Assembly: GCF_019720915.1 (NCBI RefSeq)
Contig: NZ_JAHKSI010000001.1
Location: 1,364,001-1,428,000, forward strand
Direction of reading: 5' to 3'
Source of the DNA: Alkalihalobacillus sp. TS-13
GTDB taxonomy: Bacteria; Bacillota; Bacilli; Bacillales; Fictibacillaceae
Length of the DNA: 64,000 nucleotides
Shown piece by piece: positions 7,551 to 16,044 of the stretch. The first letter of the stretch is position 1; the number at the start of each line of letters is the position of its first letter. Below the pieces are notes generated by a model. It was given only the letters and a program-made list of their open reading frames with translations, was not told the DNA's origin and made no database searches. Both the position numbers and the translations under genes were made by a program.

Positions 7551-8822
7551 TCATCTTTTGATATTGAACCGATCTTTGATCAGTGGCCAAAGAGGTTTAT
7601 ATGGGAAGGCAAGATTCCAGAAAGACATACCTGCTATATCTAGCTTTTTGATCAAGTCGAATTTAGCTGACATACTTCTCAAGTCCTCAAACCAAACGAT
7701 ATGTTCCTTACCGTTTTCATCATAATACGTATAGTAAGGAGCCTGGTCTTCCTCGTCATACTGAATCTCAGTTTGTCTAGTATATGCTAGACGAGTCGCC
7801 TGAGGCACACTCAAAGCTTTCGCGAAAGGTCCTCCCTCCACATACGGTAATGTCCAGTCATAACCATATAAGTTGATTCCCATTACCAGTTTTTCTTTTG
7901 GAATTTCCGCTAATGCATATCTCAGTACTTTTTCTACCTCTGGAAGTGGACTTACTGGTAGCGGCGGTCCTCCGCTCCAGCCCCATTCATATGTCATGAT
8001 GATGACATAATCAACGATCTCTCCATGTGCTTTATAATCGTGCCCTTCATAAAGGACACCTTTTTGATCGGCACTTATCTTCGGTGCGAGAGCAGTAGAT
8101 ACAACATAACCTTGTGGCCGCATTTTTGCTACCAGCTTCCGCAAAAATTGGTTATAGGGCTCTTTATTCTGACTTCCTAAAAACTCGAAGTCGATGTTGA
8201 CACCCTGGAATCCTTTGTTTTTCATCACTGTTTCAATATTGTTGATCAGTGTATTCTGGATCTGGTCATTTTTCAGGACAGCTGTTGCTAAATCAGTATC
8301 GAACTCTGCTCCTTCTTTAATATTCGTCACGGTCATAATTGGTTTCACGTTGTTCGCCTTCGCTACTTCGATCAATGCATCATCATTATCCAAAGGTCTA
8401 ATGTTGCCTTGTTCATCAACGTGATAACTGAACACAGACAACCAGCTCAATGCATTTCCAGCAGTCTTTGCATTCTGCACCGAATTTTCAAATGGCTCGG
8501 CATATGCGTTCACCAGTGCGGTCGTTTTCGGTCTTTGTGGCACACGGAGCACTTGACCTGGGTATAAAATATTTCCCTGAATTTGCGGATTCGCATTCTT
8601 CAACTGTTCAATCGAGACACCCGTTTTATTCGCTATACTGAAAAAAGAATCTCCCGGCTGCACAGTATACCTATTTTGCGTTGGTATCAGCAGTGTTTGA
8701 CCGATTGCTAGCTGATCTGGAGCTTCCAGACCATTCAAATCGACAATTTGCTGCCAAGGTATACCATACTGATGAGAGATTCCCCATAGAGATTGTCCTC
8801 TTCTCACAACATGGATTTGCAT
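7551..8822 (-). CDS. LysM/GH18 spore peptidoglycan hydrolase (YaaH/SleL type)
   Basis: 423 residues. Two LysM repeats (about 2-47, HVVRRGQSLWGISHQYGIPW; and 51-95, YTVQPGDSFFSIANKTG) are followed by a GH18 TIM barrel with NIDFEF at its fourth strand, where the catalytic Glu sits, and MTYEWGWSGGPP and INLYGYDW blocks shared with YaaH and SleL. Those proteins are N-acetylglucosaminidases acting on cortex fragments in germination. There is no signal peptide, as in SleL. The start at 8822 has AGGAGGG upstream. Its place between ponA and ypoC is an insertion relative to B. subtilis. YaaH and SleL cannot be told apart here. Confidence 0.9.
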   Translation of the reverse strand: MQIHVVRRGQSLWGISHQYGIPWQQIVDLNGLEAPDQLAIGQTLLIPTQNRYTVQPGDSFFSIANKTGVSIEQLKNANPQIQGNILYPGQVLRVPQRPKTTALVNAYAEPFENSVQNAKTAGNALSWLSVFSYHVDEQGNIRPLDNDDALIEVAKANNVKPIMTVTNIKEGAEFDTDLATAVLKNDQIQNTLINNIETVMKNKGFQGVNIDFEFLGSQNKEPYNQFLRKLVAKMRPQGYVVSTALAPKISADQKGVLYEGHDYKAHGEIVDYVIIMTYEWGWSGGPPLPVSPLPEVEKVLRYALAEIPKEKLVMGINLYGYDWTLPYVEGGPFAKALSVPQATRLAYTRQTEIQYDEEDQAPYYTYYDENGKEHIVWFEDLRSMSAKFDLIKKLDIAGMSFWNLAFPYKPLWPLIKDRFNIKR

Positions 8823-8859
8823 GGATATAGTCCCTCCTGCCCGACATAATCGTGCTATT

Positions 8860-8887
8860 ATCCTATGTTGTCAATTGTTGTCCATAT
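8860..8887 (-). promoter_or_regulatory. possible sigma-E promoter of the cortex lysin gene
   Basis: On the minus strand ATA (8885-8887), 17 bases, CATAGGAT (8860-8867) resembles the sigma-E pattern ATA-16/18-CATACAnT, with two mismatches in the -10. It overlaps the end of ypoC. Mother-cell expression would suit a YaaH/SleL protein. Confidence 0.35.
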
Positions 8888-9392
8888 GCTGTTTTTTTCG
8901 TTCTTCCAGCATCCACATCTTTTCAATTTCATCATAGAGCTGGCTCAATTGGATGAAAGACTGGTAATGATCTGGATTTCCCATAAGGAATGAAAGGCGT
9001 TCATAAAGATTTACAGGCTGTATTTCCATTAGGGTCAACTCTTCTTTCAAATGAGTTAACCGTTTCACTTTCTTTTTATTGGTCCAATAGATTAATGTAA
9101 TGAACCATCTGATTCCAGCAATCATTTTTGGGCGGGCTGCCTGTCGGTTACGTTGGGAAAACATTTTAGAAATCTCGACTTTTTCCTCTCTCCAACGTTC
9201 AAACAAACTGGTACACAATACTGAGCGATCAATATTTCTTTGCTGGAATTGCTCTGTTTCATCAAGTAGATCCAGCAAAAAAGGCACTTCCATCAATTCA
9301 ACGGTATTCATCGTCTCGTCATAGGTGAGATCGTCGTTACCGAATAAAGGATGTATGAATTTATCCGGAAGCTGAATTGTCCTGTTAGACAT
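8871..9392 (-). CDS. ypoC: YpoC-like protein
   Basis: 173 residues (165 in B. subtilis YpoC). No signal, membrane helix or catalytic motif is evident. It is a helical, charged cytoplasmic protein with a MIAGIRWFITLIYW segment near the middle that may be a buried helix. The identification rests on its length, on the position directly after nth, and on the 8-base overlap with the nth end, which mirrors the dnaD-nth-ypoC operon of B. subtilis. Function unknown. Confidence 0.75.
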   Translation of the reverse strand: MSNRTIQLPDKFIHPLFGNDDLTYDETMNTVELMEVPFLLDLLDETEQFQQRNIDRSVLCTSLFERWREEKVEISKMFSQRNRQAARPKMIAGIRWFITLIYWTNKKKVKRLTHLKEELTLMEIQPVNLYERLSFLMGNPDHYQSFIQLSQLYDEIEKMWMLEERKKQHMDNN

Positions 9393-10044
9393 TCTCTTTC
9401 ACTTTCTTCATCCTTTTTTGACCTTCGCGACATAAGTAAAGGAGAGGACAGGTAGTACACCGGGGGTTTTGAGACTTGCAGTGGTACCGTCCGAAAAAAA
9501 TTAGACGATGATGAGTCTCGGACCACTCTTCCTTTGCAATCTTACGCATCAATGTTTTCTCAACCTCAAGCACACTATCTTTCCATTTGCAGATCCCCAG
9601 CCGTTTGGATACCCGCTCTACATGTGTGTCAACTGCAATGGCAGGTTCCCCAAATGCGACAGACACGATGACATTCGCAGTCTTCCGTCCTACACCAGGC
9701 AGCTTCACCAGTTCATCACGATTTTGAGGAACCACACCTCCATGCTCATGAATAAGGATTTGAGAAAGCTTCCGGATGTTCTTAGCTTTGTTTCGGAACA
9801 GTCCAATTGAACGGATGTCTTCTTGTAATTCTTCCAATGGAACAGCTAAGTAATCTTCCGGGCATTTATATTTATCAAATAGACCTGGTGTCACTTTATT
9901 GACAAGTGCATCTGTACATTGCGCCGACAACAAAACCGCAATCGTCAGTTCAAAAGGGTTCGTATGGTGCAATTCGCAATGGGCTTCAGGGAACATATTT
10001 CCTATTTCATCTAAAACTTCTCGGATTTGTTTCTTTGTTAACAT
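9385..10044 (-). CDS. nth: endonuclease III, DNA glycosylase/AP lyase
   Basis: Removes oxidised pyrimidines and cuts the resulting abasic site. 219 residues. The helix-hairpin-helix LPGVGRKTANVIVSVAFG (with catalytic Lys in GRKTAN), the catalytic Asp in VDTHVERVSKRLG, and a C-terminal iron-sulfur loop C-X6-C-X2-C-X5-C (CKSQNPRCTTCPLLYLC) are all intact. Its start at 10044 is 18 bases after dnaD, so the two are cotranscribed, with ypoC overlapping the end. Confidence 0.97.
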   Translation of the reverse strand: MLTKKQIREVLDEIGNMFPEAHCELHHTNPFELTIAVLLSAQCTDALVNKVTPGLFDKYKCPEDYLAVPLEELQEDIRSIGLFRNKAKNIRKLSQILIHEHGGVVPQNRDELVKLPGVGRKTANVIVSVAFGEPAIAVDTHVERVSKRLGICKWKDSVLEVEKTLMRKIAKEEWSETHHRLIFFGRYHCKSQNPRCTTCPLLYLCREGQKRMKKVKENV

Positions 10045-10062
10045 GAATGATCGCGTCCTTTA

Positions 10063-10776
10063 TTACGATTGTTCGAGCCAGTTATAGTACGGAAAATCCG
10101 TCTTTCCGTTTGATGTGCTCTGATGCGAACTTGATTTCTTATATCGCTGTTGCCGAAACTTTTCACCATATTGCTTCGCTTCGTCGACGGTACGAATTCC
10201 GTTCTTCTTCCACTCGAATAAAATTCGATCGATGTATCGAAAGTTGAGTTTTCCGGATAATACTGCTTCCTTCAAAGCAGCAATGATGATCGAGGAATCG
10301 TGTTGATCCTGATCAAGCCACATCGATAGCGTTTCACATTCGATCGGTGATAATGGTCTGCCGAACTCTTTTTCCATGATTGTGTAGATCTGCTGCTCTT
10401 CCTCCTGGCTTTTTTCACGATCTTCATCAATCTGATCTTCTTCTAAAACTCTGATCAACTTCTCCCATAGGGGCTGGAGTGTATATGTTTCAGAATATAT
10501 CTTTTGTACAAAGTCTTCCTGCTCTTCTATTTTCAACATCCCTTTTTGAATGCAAGTCCTTAAAATTTGCATACATTTATGAGGCGTAATCGTCATTCTC
10601 GCTGATAATTGTTGCGGTGTAGGAAAATGGTTTCCACCTTCAAGGAACGAATGCATATGTAATAAAACCATCAATTCTTCTTCATCAAGTCCAAGTCGGC
10701 AATAATTTGCCAAAAGAACATTGGGTATGGATATCGTCCCCATCTCTATCCAATTTAAAAAACTATCTTTTTTCAT
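10063..10776 (-). CDS. dnaD: DnaD, primosome protein
   Basis: Acts in replication initiation and restart, loading the helicase with DnaB and DnaI. 237 residues from the ATG at 10776, chosen because GGGGAGGTGTGTG precedes it and the N-terminus MKKDSFLNWIEMG then aligns with B. subtilis DnaD; an upstream in-frame start (10836) is rejected. The N-terminal winged helix (about 1-100) includes FPTPQQL, and the C-terminal DnaD domain has FGRPLSPIECETLSMWLDQD and YIDRILFEWKKNGI. The C-terminal FPYYNWLEQ is conserved. First gene of dnaD-nth-ypoC. Confidence 0.95.
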   Translation of the reverse strand: MKKDSFLNWIEMGTISIPNVLLANYCRLGLDEEELMVLLHMHSFLEGGNHFPTPQQLSARMTITPHKCMQILRTCIQKGMLKIEEQEDFVQKIYSETYTLQPLWEKLIRVLEEDQIDEDREKSQEEEQQIYTIMEKEFGRPLSPIECETLSMWLDQDQHDSSIIIAALKEAVLSGKLNFRYIDRILFEWKKNGIRTVDEAKQYGEKFRQQRYKKSSSHQSTSNGKTDFPYYNWLEQS

Positions 10777-10864
10777 CACACACACCTCCCCTTCATTATA
10801 ACAAATCAACCAATACCGATGATTGATTTCCTTCAAATCGGTTTTTTATTTTTTCTAAGGCTGT

Positions 10865-10998
10865 TTTGGCATTGTTTTTGGAAATATGCTCGCTTTCCGC
10901 GGACAATCTGCAAGCCTCCTCAGCTCGTTCCTCGCTTGCGGGGTCTCGCTTAGCTTGCTTTTCCCGCTGGAGTCTCACATATTTCCACTGCCAAAAGG
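10865..10998 (-). repeat. family R repeat, copy R2 (-), short
   Basis: Between dnaD and asnS. The ends GGAAATATG (10880-10888) and CATATTTCC (10978-10986) are perfect inverted repeats, extended outwards by TTGGCA.../...TGCCAA. The interior has CTCGCTTTCCGCGGA, CAAGCCTCCTCAGCTCG and TTCCCGCTGGAGTCTC, all family R modules in minus orientation. An 81-codon frame over it is not a gene. Confidence 0.75.
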
Positions 10999-11056
10999 TT
11001 TCAGCATCTTTCTTTACAACACAACTTTCCATTAGCAACAAGCTTTTAGAATCAGA

Positions 11057-11089
11057 CCTTTTCTAAAGACTTCTCTCTTAGAAAAGGTT
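11057..11089. other. 11-bp stem hairpin, unassigned
   Basis: ACCTTTTCTAA (11057-11067) pairs perfectly with TTAGAAAAGGT (11079-11089); the + strand then reads TCAGTTTTCTCTT. There is no plus-strand gene before it, so its role is unclear. Confidence 0.45.
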
Positions 11090-11123
11090 CAGTTTTCTCT
11101 TAAGTATAAAACTTCGCTCAGTT

Positions 11124-11250
11124 GTAAAAATTGTCGAAAAACGATAAATGTTGATAAAAACGATAATATGTACATAAATCATCGGAAATGTTCAATTAAA
11201 ACTGGGACATGACATAAAACAAAAATCTTGTTCCATAAAAAAGTACATGA
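11124..11250 (+). repeat. family S repeat, copy S1
   Basis: An A-rich block made of about 20-base units with the core AAATGTTSAATAAAA. It matches the block at 50312-50441 read on the opposite strand, for example AAATGTTGATAAAAACG and GGAAATGTTCAAT in both. It fills part of the dnaD-asnS gap next to R2. Confidence 0.65.
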
Positions 11251-11281
11251 AATTGAACTCTCCGTGTTTGTACAAAGAGAA

Positions 11282-11345
11282 GAAAAGCACTTGGTGTACT
11301 AGAGTCTAACATGCAAGCATGACGACTTCTACACTAGTGCTTTTC
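11282..11345 (-). terminator. long hairpin downstream of asnS
   Basis: GAAAAGCACT (11282-11291) with its extension GTGTA..AGAGTC pairs with GAC..CTTCTACAC.AGTGCTTTTC ending at 11345, a stem of roughly 20-25 pairs with bulges. The minus strand continues TTCTTCTCTTTG, so it can end the asnS transcript. Confidence 0.6.
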
Positions 11346-11373
11346 AGGGTATAAAACGCTTATTCGATACTTA

Positions 11374-12666
11374 TTAAGGATATAAACGATTGAGCAGACG
11401 CGGGAACGGAATGGACTCACGAATATGCTCGATGCCTGATAACCAGGCAACAGTACGCTCTAGACCAAGCCCGAACCCAGAATGAGGGACACTGCCATAC
11501 TTCCGTAGTTCTAAATACCATTTATATGCATCATCTGACAAGTCATGCTCTTCGTAGCGTTTACTCATCAGCTCGAGGTCATCAATCCTCTGGCTCCCAC
11601 CGATGATTTCACCATAACCTTCCGGCGCGATCAAGTCTGCGCATAATACAATATCATCGCGTTCAGGATGCGGCTTCATATAAAATGCTTTGATGTCCTT
11701 TGGATAGTTCGTAATGAACACTGGTTGATCGAAGCTTTCGGCAATTGACGTTTCATGAGGAGCTCCAAAATCTTCTCCCCACTCGATATCATCAAAACCT
11801 TTTTCCTTAAGCAGTTCGATTGCCTCATCATACGAAATCCGCGGGAAAGGAGCTTTGATTTTTTCAAGGTTCTCAATATTACGCCCTAAGGTTTCAAGCT
11901 CTACCCGGCAATTTTCAAGCACAGATTTTGCTAAGAAGGCGACGTATTGTTCCTGGATTTCAAGGCTTTCTTCATGTTCCACGAACGCCATTTCCGGCTC
12001 GATCATCCAGAATTCGATTAGGTGGCGCCGAGTCTTCGATTTTTCAGCCCGGAAAGTCGGCCCGAAGGAGAAAACCCGACCAAAAGCCATTGCAGCAGCT
12101 TCCATGTAAAGCTGTCCACTTTGTGAAAGATAGGCCTCCTCATCAAAGTATTTGGTGTGGAATAACGTTGTTGTCCCTTCTGCAGAGCTCCCAGTCAAAA
12201 TTGGAGGATCGATCTTTACAAATCCTTCCTTATTGAAAAACTCATATGTAGCACGGATAATTTCGTTTCTGATACGCATGATGGCATGTTGCTTTCTAGA
12301 ACGTAACCATAAATGACGGTTGTCCATCAAGAATTCGGTACCATGTTCTTTCGGTGTGATCGGGTAGTCGACAGATTCATGGATCACTTCCAATCCAGTA
12401 ACGACAAGTTCGACACCTGTTGGAGAACGGTCATCTTTTTGGACGGTCCCTGTCACATACAGGCTTGACTCTTGTGTAATTGATTTTGCTGTCGTCCATA
12501 CATCTTCCTCGACTTCTTTTTTTACGACGACACCTTGGACAAATCCAGTGCCATCACGTAATTGTAAGAATGCAATTTTTCCACTAGAGCGTTTATTGGC
12601 GAGCCAAGCTCCGATTGTCACTTTTTCGCCAATATGATCGCGTAATAATTGAATTGTGGTTTTCAC
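11374..12666 (-). CDS. asnS: asparaginyl-tRNA synthetase
   Basis: Charges tRNA-Asn. The GTG at 12666 is chosen: GGTGGAGGG lies 6 bases before it and the resulting 430 residues equal B. subtilis AsnS exactly; the frame is open to 12861 but that extension has no homology. An N-terminal OB-fold anticodon domain ([24 protein letters not shown]) is followed by a class II core: motif 2 with [21 protein letters not shown] and motif 3 with [17 protein letters not shown]. No T-box leader is visible; it follows aspB by 91 bp on the same strand. Confidence 0.97.
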   Translation of the reverse strand: MKTTIQLLRDHIGEKVTIGAWLANKRSSGKIAFLQLRDGTGFVQGVVVKKEVEEDVWTTAKSITQESSLYVTGTVQKDDRSPTGVELVVTGLEVIHESVDYPITPKEHGTEFLMDNRHLWLRSRKQHAIMRIRNEIIRATYEFFNKEGFVKIDPPILTGSSAEGTTTLFHTKYFDEEAYLSQSGQLYMEAAAMAFGRVFSFGPTFRAEKSKTRRHLIEFWMIEPEMAFVEHEESLEIQEQYVAFLAKSVLENCRVELETLGRNIENLEKIKAPFPRISYDEAIELLKEKGFDDIEWGEDFGAPHETSIAESFDQPVFITNYPKDIKAFYMKPHPERDDIVLCADLIAPEGYGEIIGGSQRIDDLELMSKRYEEHDLSDDAYKWYLELRKYGSVPHSGFGLGLERTVAWLSGIEHIRESIPFPRLLNRLYP

Positions 12667-12757
12667 AATATTCCCTCCACCCATGTTAACTCTACAATTT
12701 ACTTTTTGATTTGCTTTCCTTATTTTACATAAACAAGAGCCGATAAACAACCGGCCC

Positions 12758-13942
12758 TTATTTTTGATGTATTTCCATGAAATTCTTGATACGTTCCAGC
12801 GCTTCCTCCAAAACAGGAAGTGATGTCGCATACGATAAACGTACGTTATCTGGAGCACCAAACCCGCTTCCTGGAACTAGGGCGACCTTTTCATACTCAA
12901 GTACTGCTTCCACCCACTCATCAACAGTATTGAATCCTGTGAGCTCAATCGCTTCTGTCACATTAGGGAACAAATAGAACGCCCCCTTAGGCTTGACACA
13001 TTTGAATCCTGGAATCTTGACCAATTGCTCATAGACTTTGTTGAGACGATCCTCAAAAGCCTTCTTCATTTCTTCAACCGGTTCCTGAGTACCGTCATAT
13101 GCTGCGATCGCCGCATGTTGAGCAATCGAAGTAGGGTTTGATGTACTGTGACTCGCAAGATTCGTCATTGCCTGGATCACATCACGGTTACCAACAGCAT
13201 ACCCGATTCTCCATCCTGTCATCGCATGGGATTTCGAGACACCATTGATGATGATCGTTTTCTCTTTTAATTCAGTAGATAACTGTGCAATCGAAACATG
13301 ACGCTCTCCAAAATAAGTCAGTTTTTCATAGATCTCATCCGAAACGATCATTATGTCATGTTTGAGACACACATCACCGATCGCTTTCAATTCTTCAGAA
13401 GAATAGATCGCTCCAGTAGGATTTGATGGAGAATTCAAGATCAGAATTTTCGTTTTATCGCTGATGACATCTTGCAGTTGTTCAGGAGTAAGTTTAAATC
13501 CATTCTCTTCCTTACCTTCGACGTGTACCGGAGTCCCGCCAGCAAGCTTCACTTGTTCAGGATAACTCACCCAATATGGTGTCGGTACAACCACTTCATC
13601 TCCTTCATCCAATAGGACCTGGAATAACGTATATAAAGCATGTTTTGCGCCAGTCGTTACGATGACTTCACCAGGGACATAAGATAGCTCCTGATTCTGT
13701 TGAAGCTTTTGGATGATGCTTTCTTTCAGTTTCTGCAAACCTCCAGCGGGTGTATATCTTGTATACCCTTCATTCATGGCATTCTGCGCACTTTCCAGGA
13801 TATGGCCAGGTGTGTTGAAATCTGGTTCACCTGCACCCAAACCGATGACATCGTGTCCTTCCGCTTTCAATGCATTTGCTTTTGCTGTAATCGCTAATGT
13901 GCTTGATGGTGTCAATGCTTTTACCCGCTTTGCTAATTTCAT
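12758..13942 (-). CDS. aspB: aspartate aminotransferase, PLP-dependent
   Basis: Interconverts aspartate and oxaloacetate. 394 residues, a subgroup I-gamma fold type I aminotransferase. Visible motifs: [12 protein letters not shown] near the N-terminus, [14 protein letters not shown], and the PLP lysine in [19 protein letters not shown]; the C-terminal [15 protein letters not shown] holds the Arg that binds the substrate carboxylate. The product is a precursor of asparagine, which fits its place just before asnS. It follows ypmB by 31 bp and they probably share a transcript. Confidence 0.95.
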   Translation of the reverse strand: MKLAKRVKALTPSSTLAITAKANALKAEGHDVIGLGAGEPDFNTPGHILESAQNAMNEGYTRYTPAGGLQKLKESIIQKLQQNQELSYVPGEVIVTTGAKHALYTLFQVLLDEGDEVVVPTPYWVSYPEQVKLAGGTPVHVEGKEENGFKLTPEQLQDVISDKTKILILNSPSNPTGAIYSSEELKAIGDVCLKHDIMIVSDEIYEKLTYFGERHVSIAQLSTELKEKTIIINGVSKSHAMTGWRIGYAVGNRDVIQAMTNLASHSTSNPTSIAQHAAIAAYDGTQEPVEEMKKAFEDRLNKVYEQLVKIPGFKCVKPKGAFYLFPNVTEAIELTGFNTVDEWVEAVLEYEKVALVPGSGFGAPDNVRLSYATSLPVLEEALERIKNFMEIHQK

Positions 13943-13973
13943 TACAAACCCTCCAATAAATTACTTAGTTGAA

Positions 13974-14477
13974 CTATAACTTTTGGTTCATTGTGTAAGC
14001 TTTGAAAAAAGTTCCGTCTTTGAATCGTATGTAATGGAACGTATATCTGCTTCCGCCTTGTTTATATACGATTTCCCAAACAGGTGTGAATGAAGAAGTT
14101 TCACGGTATTTTTCCAAACCTATCCGAATTGAAACAACTTTATCGGCATTTAATTCTTGCTGTATATATTGTTTCACTTTCTCGACATTCCAACCATCTT
14201 CAGTTCCCAGTACATGAAAGTCATTTTCATCAGATAGTGGAACGAAAACATAGCTGTCTTCATCGTCTACCTTAGCACGGATCACATCGAAAGCGCCATG
14301 TGAACCGTTATAATGCTCGATGTCCTCAACTTGAGTGACATCATATTCAGCTTTTGCTATCGCAACACTTTTCTGTTGCCCCTTGCCATACTCATTCCAA
14401 ACATAATAATAATACGATACACCGATCACTAACGTCACAAATAGAAATGCTCCCAATAGATATAACGTTTTCTTCAT
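13974..14477 (-). CDS. ypmB: YpmB, secreted or membrane-anchored PepSY-like protein
   Basis: 167 residues with an N-terminal membrane segment (about 5-24, LYLLGAFLFVTLVIGVSYYYY) and an extracytoplasmic region. It contains a PepSY-like repeat in its second half (KVVSIRIGLEKY...PVWEIVYKQGG) of the type grouped as DUF5590. Function is not established. The position between ypmA and aspB is as in B. subtilis. Its ribosome site overlaps the ypmA stop codon, so the two are translated from one mRNA. Confidence 0.85.
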   Translation of the reverse strand: MKKTLYLLGAFLFVTLVIGVSYYYYVWNEYGKGQQKSVAIAKAEYDVTQVEDIEHYNGSHGAFDVIRAKVDDEDSYVFVPLSDENDFHVLGTEDGWNVEKVKQYIQQELNADKVVSIRIGLEKYRETSSFTPVWEIVYKQGGSRYTFHYIRFKDGTFFKAYTMNQKL

Positions 14478-14486
14478 CCGTTACCC

Positions 14487-14657
14487 CTATGTTCGATAGA
14501 TGGTGAAGACCATCTTATCTTCATCGTCTTTATCCAAAGCCAACCCGAACATCAAATCCTGATGTTTAAGCGTCCGGTTCAACGCATCCACAATTTTGTA
14601 GAGATCACTGGAAGATTGAACCTTCACAGTAGAAAGTATTTCTATCTTACTTTCCAT
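14487..14657 (-). CDS. ypmA: YpmA (DUF4264), small protein
   Basis: 56 residues starting at ATG 14657 with GAGGTGG upstream, beginning MESKIEILSTVKVQSSSDLY and ending KMVFTIYRT. Both ends and the length match B. subtilis YpmA. It is a small alpha/beta protein of unknown function with no signal or membrane segment. The stop lies 9 bases before ypmB. In B. subtilis dinG precedes it; here a ComEC-like gene and a repeat fragment are inserted between them. Confidence 0.85.
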   Translation of the reverse strand: MESKIEILSTVKVQSSSDLYKIVDALNRTLKHQDLMFGLALDKDDEDKMVFTIYRT

Positions 14658-14836
14658 TTGTCATTCCACCTCATCCTGTTGCCATTATAGTTCGATCGAT
14701 GCTCTTCGGCAAAAACATCGTTTGGCTTTCCTGTTTTATCCTTCAATAACTCTTTTGTTTAGGGACAAAATAAAAGTATCAACCAAGCAGTTCTTAAAAC
14801 GACTGCATTATATATTTCCTTCCCTACACCTTTTTA

Positions 14837-14867
14837 GGCTGACTTTTTGAAGTCAGCCCCTTTTTTT
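14837..14867 (+). terminator. strong plus-strand terminator without a visible gene
   Basis: GGCTGACTT (14837-14845) pairs perfectly with AAGTCAGCC (14850-14858), then CC and seven T. There is no plus-strand protein gene upstream; all genes around are on the minus strand. On the minus strand it has no T-tract. Confidence 0.7.
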
Positions 14868-15000
14868 CTTACCTACTTGTTTATTTTCAACGATTCCATC
14901 GCCTTTTTCAATACTTTTCATGAACATTTTTATACGTTTTATTACCTTGATCAATGCATTTTTTAAAAGGCATTTTGATTAACCATTAATGATGGGCTAT

Positions 15001-15046
15001 TACGAAATCCATTCCTTTTCGCGGGCTCACCGTAAGCCTCCTCATG
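15001..15046 (-). repeat. family R repeat, fragment R3 (-)
   Basis: TACGAAATCCATTCCTTTTC-GCGGGCTCACCGTAAGCCTCC matches the minus-orientation right-end module plus the GCAAGCCTCCTCA module. The other end is missing. The rest of the 14.66-15.08 kb gap holds only the orphan terminator. Confidence 0.6.
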
Positions 15047-15082
15047 TGCTAATGACACAGTGAAAATATTATTTTGTCAGCT

Positions 15083-15985
15083 TCATTTGTATACGACTTT
15101 CGGCTTGATCAATGGGATCTGGGTGATTTCATATTGTTTCTTGTTCGTTTTCACCATTACGATCCCCTGTTCATTCGGCTTTAATATTTCCGTCCATCGT
15201 TCCTCTAGTCTGGAAAGCACTTCTTCGCTGGCACGATAGCCTTCTTTCTTGAAAATGACCGCTACTTCAGGCTTCACATGATCCAACAGGGCATCACTTG
15301 TTCCAAAGTAATGACCGAAACCGGCGACTTTGATCAGTTCCGCATCTAATGAACCATCAACGATGATTGCCTTATCTGCAGCACCATTCGCTACCCCCAT
15401 ATAAAGGTAATGATGCACACCGTACTGAAGGTTCAATGCCATACCACCTTTTCCTTTCCCTTGTCGTTCCTCAATATATTTGACTCTAAGGGATATCTTA
15501 TTAAGCAGTTCAACCCCTTCTCCAGCTTCCAAGGGTTTGACGACGCCTTCTGGTATATGGTAACGCTCAATGAAATCCTCTGCGGCGATTCCAGCCACCA
15601 TTATCCGGCCAATTTCTACATTTTTTAATAGCCAGGGCAGGTTACCAGTGAATTGTTTGCCTATATTCGTCAGAATCAGTGTATCAATACGATCTACCTG
15701 GAAAATTTCCATCTGGCGCTTGAATTGTGCTGCGGAAAGTTCACTTCCAGTATTAATCAGGACATTTTCTCCTTGACTGTCTTGAATGAGTGTAGCCTCT
15801 CCGCTTTCAAGCTCCAAAAAAGATATTGCTAAATCCTCTTGGTCCAGATTGAGGTCCAGTTCTTTAATCGCATTTCCAGGCAACTCTTCATTCATAAAAA
15901 ATACCGGCTCATCTTTAACCGGAATGTTGGTGATAAGGAGAATGACCAAGAATAAGCTGAAAATCATCATTGGCCTTTTATACAC
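15083..15985 (-). CDS. membrane-anchored ComEC-like metallo-beta-lactamase-fold protein, metal site lost
   Basis: 300 residues. One N-terminal hydrophobic segment (about 7-23) puts the rest outside. The domain resembles the C-terminal MBL domain of ComEC: a TLIQDSQGENVLINTG strand pair, DTLILTNIGKQFTGN at 101-115, and GFGHYFGTSDALLDHVKPEVAVI later. The position of the metal-binding THxHxDHxGG motif reads TNIGKQFTGN, so all four ligands are replaced, and the second HHGS motif reads GHYFGTS. It is probably a pseudoenzyme; its role is unknown. No lipobox is seen. Alone between a repeat fragment and dinG. Confidence 0.7.
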   Translation of the reverse strand: MYKRPMMIFSLFLVILLITNIPVKDEPVFFMNEELPGNAIKELDLNLDQEDLAISFLELESGEATLIQDSQGENVLINTGSELSAAQFKRQMEIFQVDRIDTLILTNIGKQFTGNLPWLLKNVEIGRIMVAGIAAEDFIERYHIPEGVVKPLEAGEGVELLNKISLRVKYIEERQGKGKGGMALNLQYGVHHYLYMGVANGAADKAIIVDGSLDAELIKVAGFGHYFGTSDALLDHVKPEVAVIFKKEGYRASEEVLSRLEERWTEILKPNEQGIVMVKTNKKQYEITQIPLIKPKVVYK

Positions 15986-16044
15986 AATAAATCCCTCCGC
16001 AAAAACGGTAGTCTTTATTTATAGTGTATGCTGACCTTGATAAC

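Noticed and set aside
10796-11041. 81-codon minus-strand ORF with a hydrophilic product
   Set aside because: Overlaps dnaD's upstream region and is mostly repeat R2; no ribosome site in a good place.
12667-12757. T-box leader before asnS
   Set aside because: The 91-bp gap after aspB is too short and has no specifier stem or TGGN box.
12667-12861. N-terminal extension of asnS
   Set aside because: Open frame only; the GTG at 12666 gives the exact family length with a good ribosome site.
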